Part shown: positions 57,127-64,000 of the stretch, piece by piece
Layout: each line of letters begins with the position of its first letter
Numbering within the stretch: position 1 is the stretch's first letter
Made by a program: the position numbers and the translations under genes
Source: Atriophallophorus winterbourni
Taxonomy: Eukaryota; Platyhelminthes; Trematoda; Plagiorchiida; Microphallidae
Length of the DNA stretch: 64,000 nucleotides
Assembly: GCA_013407085.1 (NCBI GenBank)
Contig: JACCGJ010016348.1
Span: forward strand, 1-64,000
Direction: 5' to 3'
The notes under the pieces: generated by a model
What the model was told of the DNA's origin: nothing
Seen by the model: only the letters and a program-made list of their open reading frames with translations
Database searches by the model: none

Positions 57127-57309
57127 TGTATAGCAGTAAAAACACGCAGACACGTGATAAACTAAATTGTATTCGTCCAAACAATAACAAAGATTAATAA
57201 TATCGGGTAAAGGAATGTGTAATATTCGACCAATCACAATAGTCAAAAGTTTGTAGTCATAGCGGTACAGACACATTTACCGGGCATGTCCATGGCGTTG
57301 GTCACAACA
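57127..57309 (-). repeat. 5' LTR of the gypsy-like remnant
   Basis: On the - strand starts TGTTGTGACCAACG and ends CTGCTATACA. It aligns from end to end with 55182-55362. Confidence 0.75.
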
Positions 57310-57445
57310 CTATCCTTTCTTTATGAGACGGTGATAGATTCGCTGCATAAGTTCTACACCCTTCTTGAGCCACGGAGACCATGACTGCACACCGTATTTT
57401 ATGACTGGTCTCAAATATGTATTCAGGATCCATGGGAATATCTTG
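57310..57445 (-). mobile_element. CR1-like LINE, part left of gypsy insertion
   Basis: The - strand reads YLRPVIKYGVQSWSPWLKKG followed by VELMQRI, the same motif as YIRPHVEYAIPVWDPWLKKD in the 59.1-kb LINE. It stops where the LTR begins and continues at 55.15 kb. Confidence 0.75.
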
Positions 57446-57559
57446 GGCGAACATTTCACAAATATCCGTTTGAGTAGATCGATTAATCAGCGCATAGTTT
57501 CCGAATCGAATTAAAGTGAGTAACTTAACGTTGTAAACAAGTTTTCGAGGACAAATTGC

Positions 57560-58980
57560 TCTGTCGAAAATACTAAACTGTGAAACCGCATCTCGTTGAG
57601 ATGAGCACGCTTGTTATGGTCAGTTAAATGTGCACGTAACAAGCATGTGCTCGTGGTTTCGTGAAATCTCATTTCACAATCTTGCATATGACAGAAAACT
57701 GTAATTTTGGAGTTTTAGTATTTTCGAAACATCGCACCGCGTGTCACCGATCCAATGTTTCAATTTGTTTGCAACTTAAAGGTAATACTTCGACTTGATA
57801 AATAACAAATAGAACGGAAACGGTTATGGAATGTTTTCATTAAATTATCGCTTATGGTAATCGGTCTAGTATTCGCATTTATATCATCGAAATTCGCATT
57901 AGCGGAAAAACTAGGGAAGTGTCGAATGTCTCTGAAGGATTTCAACGTGTTCAAATAAAATGTGATTATGATACTACTAGCTAGCGTTGCGACCTGCCGA
58001 TCACGGAAATACGTCGAAAGGGGCTAATCTTCTCGCGTCCATGGACGGTAAGCGAACAGTTGTTCCAGGACAGCTGTGATACACAATCGCCACTCGAGCG
58101 CCTGCTTAAGGTGAAGCAGCATCGATCGCAGATAAATTCATCGCTCATGAATACATAACCCTGTATACTCCTATGACGTCACCGAGCTCAGAGTTATTGA
58201 TGCAATTTGACTAGTGCAGTTGAAAGGTGAATTCTTTTGAGTTGATTGATTTTAATTTAACTCATAAACTAAATTTTCCGATCAGACTAGTTGCACGGTG
58301 TTTCAAAATGTATTCGCGGCCAGAAGCAATAGACTCACATTCATATATCATAAGGTGACAAGCAAACAAATAAATCACAGCATCGTGTGTAAGAACAAAA
58401 AGTAAGATTATTGGAGATTCAATAAAGATTCACTGAACTCATTTTCGCTTCGTTGTAGATGCGTTGAGTGCAACGACCGGAAGAGTCCGAACCACGAGCT
58501 CTCGAACGATACGCAGAACATCACACTCGGGCACAACACAGGTGCAAGAAGCGGCGAGAAGAGGGCCGAAAACAATCACAAACCCGAAAATAATCTCTGG
58601 TTTTGGAAGAATTGATTGAGTAAGATTACAGTGACATCTTCGAAAATTAAAGCGGGTGGATAGCAGCATCAGCTATTGAACGAAATGGAATCTGTCAACG
58701 TCGGTCGAAAGACCACAACGTGGTGAAGGCTCGAATGGAACTGGATCTTATTTTACCGTCTGATGAAATGAAGACTGGTACAGAAAGTTTGAGGACATTG
58801 TATGGTCATGGAGCGTATAGTCTCAGAAAGAATTCTCGCACACTTTGAAACGTGTATTCCTCTTTATCTATCGTAGTATGGATATTGATCTCATCACTCT
58901 TGTCTAGCGAATCATATCATAGCGTTAGACCACTGGACCAAAAGTTGGATAAAGATAATTACATTCAAGTCTGTTACTTG
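57560..58980. other. Intergenic stretch, nothing recognised
   Basis: Only short open frames without known motifs. It may hold the decayed upstream part of the LINE at 57.3-57.4 kb, but no motif proves it. Confidence 0.4.
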
Positions 58981-59104
58981 GACATTTATTCGTAGATTTA
59001 TTCATAGATTATATGCGGGTAAAAAGCTATGCTTTACAAGACCAACAAAAATGTACATCGGATCGGATGGTAAATAAATATCAAAATGTTGTTAGAGATT
59101 ATTG

Positions 59105-61050
59105 TCAAACGTGAAAAACATACTTGCCCATGTGGATATCTAGTGATTTCTTGAAAACTTCAACGGTTCCAGATTGTACCACGTGAGTAGGTAAACTGTT
59201 CCACAATTGCACATTGCGAACGGAAAATGCATATTTGCGGCAGTTCAACCTGATATGCTGTTGGTAAAGTTTCGATTGGTGACCTCGCAGACGTGTGTTA
59301 TGGGAAATGTGAAACAAGCGACCGCAAGGATGATTTGTTTGATTAAGCACTGTCCAAATGAATATTGGTGCTCCTCGTTTCCGTCTGTATTGAGCCGAAT
59401 GCAAATTCAATAATTTAAGTCTCATTTCGTATGGATAATTAGATAGTCCCAGGACGAGTTTTGTCGCTCTGCGCTGTGGAGTTTCGAATAGCAGAATATC
59501 TTTTTTCAACCAAGGATCCCATACCGGTATAGCATATTCAACATGAGGACGGATGTACGTTGAAATCAATTTGCAGACAATATTGGGGTCAAACGAACCT
59601 AGGACTCGTCTGAGGAGATCCAAGTTGTTTTCCGCTTTGCAGGCAGCCAGTCGACATTGCATTGAGTTTCCTAAGTCTGATTGGATAATCACACCTAAAT
59701 CTTTTTCGGAGGAGACGGGTTTAATAACATTGCGACCAAGATAATATTCTTTGTTGGACTTGCTGTTGAGAGACAATAGACTGCATTTCGAAGCATTCAG
59801 GGGCATTTCGTTGTCTAGGGACCAAGTGTGAATCATATCGAGATCCCGTTGCAGGTTCTGCGTGTCGTCTGTTGAGTTTATCTTGCGCCAAAGCTTTGCG
59901 TTATCAGCGAAAATAAGCACCGACGACTGCACTACAGTGAACAAGTCGTTTATATATATTAAAAACAAAAGCGGTCCGAGGACTGATCCTTGTGGGACAC
60001 CATGGGCAACTTCAATCGAATCGGATAGTTCATTTTTGACTCTCACGTACATCTCACGGGATATTAACCATTCTGTAACACATGCATAGAGTTTACCCTG
60101 TACTCCCTAGTTGAGTAATTTCGACGAAAGTATTTCGTGATTGACACGATCGAAAGCTTTTGAGAAATCGATATAAATCACTTCCACGGAGTTGCCGGCA
60201 TCCAGTAGCTCAGACCAGGCTTCTTTTGCTATTAGCAAGTTTGTCAAGCAAGATCGTTTTTCCTGAATCCATGCTGTGCCTCGGAGAATAAATTATTAAT
60301 CTCAAAGTGATTCCGTAAGGCATCAGCTATTATGGACTCCATTACTTTTGATAGCACTGGTAATAACGGTATCGGGCGTTAGTTTAACGGATTTTTTCTC
60401 ACGCCACCCTTGTAGATGTGATTAATCAGGGCAGTTTTCCAAGTTTCTGGTACAAAGCTCTGTTCGAACATTATCGTGAACACGTCGGACGTCAGTATTG
60501 CCAATTCGGAAGATAGATTATATAAAAGGTTTGGGTGTATATTATCTATAGCGGGTGAACACGTTTTCTTCATCGTCATTAATTTTGTTTGAACAACGTT
60601 GGGGAAAAATTCCACCCCGCGAAGAATTGGCAGGCTGCATGCAGCTGTCAGGATTTAAAGAATGTCCATGGATCGACACTTGTGAGATTACAATGCTTTG
60701 GGATTCATAACAAATTTTTCGACTAGACTGATTTGATAATGTTTTCTATCATTTCGAATGAGGCAGACACACTTATTTCGCAATAAGGTGTAGTTGCACC
60801 AAGTTAGCCCTGACGGATCGTCCAAGTATTTTTACCGGGCCTTGTCACACTTAGACATCCAATTCCGATTACTGCTACTGATAGGCTTTTTTGGACGCTG
60901 TTTGCTAATTATTATTCTCACGTTCGATGATAAATCAATGATAATACGGAGTTGGCTGCAAAACGTTTCCCAGATTTCCTTAGCTGATTTGAGTTCAAGG
61001 AAATCCCATCGATTTACAGTAGTAAGAGCTCGAAGCAAGTCATAGTTCAC
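59105..61050 (-). mobile_element. CR1-like LINE, - strand, inactive
   Basis: In - strand order: linker with SAKEIWETFCSQLRIIIDL (61.0 kb); fingers with PAIDNIHPNLLYNLSSELA and WKTALINHIYKGG (60.6-60.4 kb); motif A IDFSKAFDRVNHEIL (60.15 kb); a 315-codon ORF (60052-59105) with HGVPQGSVLGPLLFLIYIND, FADNAKLW, EKDLGVII and a thumb/C-terminal part. A frameshift near 60.1 kb separates motif A from the rest. The palm motif FADD is FADN, which removes a catalytic Asp. No intact endonuclease is seen, so the copy is 5'-truncated. Confidence 0.9.
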
Positions 61051-61069
61051 AGTTGTCTACGTTCGTTGA

Positions 61070-61560
61070 GTATTTCCTACTGGTTCGAAAGCTTTTGATG
61101 GAATCAATCACCATTTGTTACGTTTAGGAATATGTGAACCACTCCTCTCATGGTTGTGCGATCACCTGTCAGATCGCCACGCCCGAGTTAGCCTAAATAG
61201 AGCGCTATCCAATAAGATTAAAACAATCAGCATACTTCACAAGGAACTGTAGTTGGTGAGCTTCTTTTTCTCTGCAAAAGACTGTGAGAAACCACAAATG
61301 GATTTGGACGTGCCAGATTGAGCGGTCACGAATGATACGACATTCAGCATAGGTAAAAGCAGGATGCTCCACCTTGGCAAGAATGTTCCTTGGATTATCG
61401 ATTAGAACTGAAAATTTAGCATTGAGCTCGTAGGAAAAAGAGCTTGGAGTAAGGAATATGCATCTTCACAATTTACCGTACACCGAAAGATTGCGATGTC
61501 TGGGTTTACGTGACTTCACCCAAAGGAGGATACGGTGCGATATTGGTTTTGAAAACTTGC
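61070..61560 (+). mobile_element. LINE reverse-transcriptase pieces, + strand
   Basis: The + strand reads KAFDGINHHLLRLGICEPLL, SWLCDHLSDRHARVSLN and, 250 bp later, LPYTERLRCLGLRDFTQRR. These are motif A with its following helix and a C-terminal motif of a CR1-type reverse transcriptase, with the middle deleted. The piece is squeezed between two - strand elements. Confidence 0.75.
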
Positions 61561-61619
61561 AGCTCAGGTACCGGATTGTAGTTCATAGTTGTTCTCCGAG
61601 CTGGTATGATTGATTGCGG

Positions 61620-61672
61620 ACGTTTCGTCATCAAACTAGATGACATCATCAGCGAAACTTCTTTCGAAGCAA
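61620..61672 (-). ncRNA. Hammerhead-ribozyme-like motif 3' of Penelope ORF
   Basis: On the - strand: CGAAA-GAAG-TTTCG (5-bp stem I hairpin, 61666-61653), CTGATGA (61652-61646), stem II GTCATC/GATGAC (6 bp, loop of six), GAAAC (61626-61622). Stem III can only be very short, as known for Penelope-linked hammerheads. The cleavage triplet would be CTT (61669-61667), which fits NUH, but its pairing with the base after GAAA is poor, so activity is doubtful. Confidence 0.7.
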
Positions 61673-61716
61673 CTGGGCGGTGGGCATCATTCGAATTTAT
61701 CTGCTGCGCGTCGACC

Positions 61717-62253
61717 TCATCTACTGTGATTGGCTATAATTCTTGCATGTTCTCTTTGGCGTGTTCTCATTGGTCCGTAGATCCCATCCACTTGAATGTG
61801 TTCATTGATTGATTGTGGTGTCGAATACCACGCTTCGAGGAACTCTCGAACATGACGAGTTCTTCCTTTGGCGATGATTTCCGTTCTATCCCAATTGAAT
61901 TCATGACCTTCTCGATCCATGTGTGCCGATATTACCGATTTGTGGTCGTGTCGTCGTGTGGCCAGTTTGTGTTCATGTATCCTTGTTTCCAGCCTTCTTC
62001 CAGTCTGTCCGATATAATATTTCTCACAATCTGAACACGGGATTCTGTACACGACATTGTTTCTTTCTTCCTTAGCCAGCGTGTCCTTGACCTTGACTAG
62101 TTTGCTTCTCAGTGTCGAAGCTGGCTTGTGTGCCACACTAATTCCGAGTGGGCGTAGTATTCTTGCGGTAATCTCCGAGATATGTTGTATATAGGGTAGT
62201 GTTAACCTTGCCGTGTTCGTGTTGTTCACATGCGTTTGGGTTGTCGAGTCCAT
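61717..62253 (-). pseudogene. Penelope-like GIY-YIG endonuclease domain
   Basis: 178 codons with ARILRPLGISVAHKPASTLR, then VVYRIPCSDCEKYYIGQTGR, TRIHEHK and EFLEAWYS. The paired Cys before YYIGQTGR, the Arg of LETRIHEH and the later Glu are the expected conserved residues. In these elements the nuclease cuts the target for reverse transcription. It overlaps the reverse-transcriptase ORF in a different frame. Confidence 0.92.
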
Positions 62254-63083
62254 GTTGCGAATGATGAAATCCTTTGGGTATCCATTCTTCCGGAAGAGTT
62301 TGAATAAATATTTTCCTCTTCTTTCTTGAGTTCCTCGGTACTGCAGTGTGTTTTTGCGCGGTTGAACAGTGTTCGGACACAGCTTCGCTTGTGGGTTGCC
62401 GGGTGCTTGCTTTTATAGTTCAAAATTTGATCCGTGTGTGTTCCTTTCCTGTATACGCTTGTTTCGAGGTTCCCTGTTTCCGTTCTTCGCACGTTTACAT
62501 CCAGAAATGGTAGGCAGTTGTCACATTCTGTCTCCTTCGTAAATTGTATTCCATTGAAGACGCAATTAAGTAGACGGTGCGCATCCTCCAGGTTTTCTTT
62601 CTTTAGAATCACGAACGTATCGTCGACGTATCGGATCCAGAGTTTGGGTTGGATAAGCGGTAATGCGATACGTTCAAGTCTTTGCATTACGGCTTCCGCT
62701 AGCAACCCAGAAATTGGCGATCCCATTGGGGTTCCTTTCATTTGTTTATACAAACGATTGTTGAATTTGAAGTTCGTCTGTAAACACAACTCCAATAACT
62801 GTAGTATACTGTCCTTCGTCAGTCGGTTTCCATTGTGCTCTGTTCCGCGTTCGTCCAGCAGTTGTGATATGGTTTGCAGAGCTAAGGTAGTGTCGATTGA
62901 TGTAAACAGCGCTGTCACATCAAAAGAAACCATGATTTCTCCATCTTCTATATTCACGTCCTTTATCTTCTGCAAGAATTTAGTTGCGGAATCTATCGAA
63001 TAATTTGATCCTTGAATAAGGTAGAGTGATCTTTTTCGTAGTTCTTTGCAGAGTTTGTAGCTAGGTGATCCCGGCAGCAACAC
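62226..63083 (-). pseudogene. Penelope-like reverse transcriptase
   Basis: Open for 285 codons. It holds MVSFDVTALFTSIDT (motif A), YKQMKGTPMGSPISGLLAEA, WIRYVDDTFVI (catalytic YVDD) and CLPFLDVNVRR, in the order typical of Penelope-like reverse transcriptases. The catalytic residues look intact. The N-terminal part is outside this ORF (frame change near 63.12 kb), and the C-terminal nuclease is in another frame, so the copy is broken by at least one shift near 62.3 kb. Confidence 0.9.
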
Positions 63084-63589
63084 TATTGGGCGAAGTGGAA
63101 CGTTTTCCTTGTGAATTTTTGGTAGTCATAGAAGCGCGGTAGGCTTGAACCTTCTGGTTTCATTCTAAAATGTTCTACAGCACTTGAGTTTTTTTAGCGT
63201 AGCATTTATCTTGTTTTCCAACTGTTTGGTTTGGTCTTCGTTTATCTCTCGATACTTGTAAAGTATTACATTTTTAATCATAAATCCTTGAATAGTTGTA
63301 GTAACAAAATTTAAATATAACAGATGGACCTATTTTATTTTTTTGTGAAGTGTAATAAACGATTTGACTAATTGGTGTTGTGGGAATCGATGGTGGTTCA
63401 CGGTTGACGATTTGTTACTCGGGTATGAATCGTAACGAAGTATAAGGATAGACAGGACACGGAGGAGGACACGATTAACGTTGGATCGAGTGTTCTCGAA
63501 AAGTGAGGTAACAACGTAATAAGCGTTAGGACAGCAGCTACGAATGACCTCAAGTGACCTGGCATGATTAGACCTCTCATGTATGTATG

Positions 63590-63805
63590 TATGTATGACA
63601 TCACAAGCCTGATCCAGACAAAGTGCCGCACAGTCAGAGAATGCACGTGGGCCAACATGCTGTCAGGTTCCACAGGCCTAGACAGTCGAGGGGAAGGAAA
63701 ATAGCAATAGCAGTGAGACTACAGCGTGCACTCGCATGCAGCTTACTACCGGTGGTAACTCAATTTAGCACGGCGTTAGCTGCGTAGCACGGAAGTGCTG
63801 TTTAT
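63590..63805 (+). repeat. SINE-like repeat, near full length
   Basis: After a (TATG)n run comes ACATCACAAGCCTGATCCAG, then GTCAGGTTCCACAGGCCTAG, GTGGTAACTCAATTTAGCAC and GCACGGAAGTGCTG. The last 20 bases of the family are missing. Confidence 0.82.
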
Positions 63806-64000
63806 AATTTTCCATAATTTCAATTTAATGTATTATCCTTATCAGGCTAATGAAGACAACAGGGTTATGGCTCATTTCCGGCAGTAGAATTCTATGCAAC
63901 CCGGGCTGTATGTGTTGCTTCAAAAAAGCAAGCAAGCCGTAGAAGACATCGCCAGATGCTACAAAGAAGTATTATAAGTCGATAAACAGACATAAAAAGC

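Larger units (their letters stand above)
55182..57309 (-). mobile_element. Ty3/gypsy-like LTR retrotransposon remnant, 2.1 kb
   Basis: Two direct repeats bound it: 57127-57309 (183 bp) and 55182-55362 (181 bp). On the - strand both start TGTTRTGA and end in an ACA (TG...CA rule) and are alike over their full length, with clear divergence. Between them lie protease-like and integrase-like remains but no reverse transcriptase or RNase H, so the element has lost its central part. It interrupts a LINE, whose two parts flank it in the right order. Confidence 0.78.
61600..63190 (-). mobile_element. Penelope-like element with reverse transcriptase and GIY-YIG nuclease
   Basis: The - strand carries, in order, PKIHKENVPLRPIVLLPGSP (63.1 kb), the reverse transcriptase and the GIY-YIG domain, which is the structure of Penelope-like elements. 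A hammerhead-like motif follows 3' of the ORF at 61.62-61.67 kb, where such elements carry one in their terminal repeats. The 5' part is cut off near 63.2 kb, and no second terminal repeat is visible. Confidence 0.9.

Overview
This is a stretch of eukaryotic nuclear DNA from an animal. It has long AT-rich introns with GT-AG junctions and many retroelement remains. The repeat set (RTE-like and CR1-like LINEs with a zinc-finger C-terminus, a Penelope-like element with a hammerhead-type motif, a short dispersed SINE-like repeat) together with introns of 0.1-4.4 kb suggests a flatworm, probably a trematode. That lineage is an inference; the animal origin is secure.

One host gene dominates. From about 2.3 to 47.8 kb on the + strand lies the 3' part of a neurobeachin/LRBA-family (BEACH-WD40) gene. 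I could place 31 coding exons, read by eye against the known order of the family: armadillo-like DUF4704 region (2.3-13.9 kb), a short variable linker (14.5-15.8 kb), the conserved middle region with DUF1088 (15.7-29.5 kb), the PH-like domain (30.3-33.6 kb), the BEACH domain (33.5-39.5 kb) and the WD40 propeller (42.0-47.8 kb, stop codon at 47809-47811). The splice phases agree at all 30 junctions, and the exons sum to 6,714 nt (2,237 codons plus stop). The N-terminal part, including the lectin-like domain, must lie upstream of the window.

The introns are full of mobile DNA. The 21.6-25.3 kb intron holds a Penelope-like GIY-YIG fragment and a decayed RTE-like LINE. The 25.8-27.8 kb intron holds a 977-bp pogo/Tigger-like DNA transposon with 24-bp terminal inverted repeats, still coding a DNA-binding domain but no DDE catalytic domain. 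Other introns hold CR1-like and RTE-like LINE pieces. About 20 copies of one SINE-like repeat lie in both orientations over the whole window.

Downstream of the gene (47.8-64 kb) I see no host gene. The region is a graveyard of retroelements: a 2.1-kb Ty3/gypsy remnant with 181/183-bp LTRs nested inside a LINE, a CR1-like LINE on the - strand (59.1-61.05 kb), a LINE piece in the opposite direction, and a Penelope-like element (61.6-63.2 kb, - strand) with reverse transcriptase and GIY-YIG domains.

The most interesting non-coding signal is a set of hammerhead-ribozyme-like cores (CTGANGA, a stem, then GAAAC). One sits just 3' of the Penelope-like ORF. Others sit in two dispersed repeat families with no visible ORF: one at 9.6, 17.6, 48.9 and 52.1 kb, another at 7.8 and 8.4 kb.
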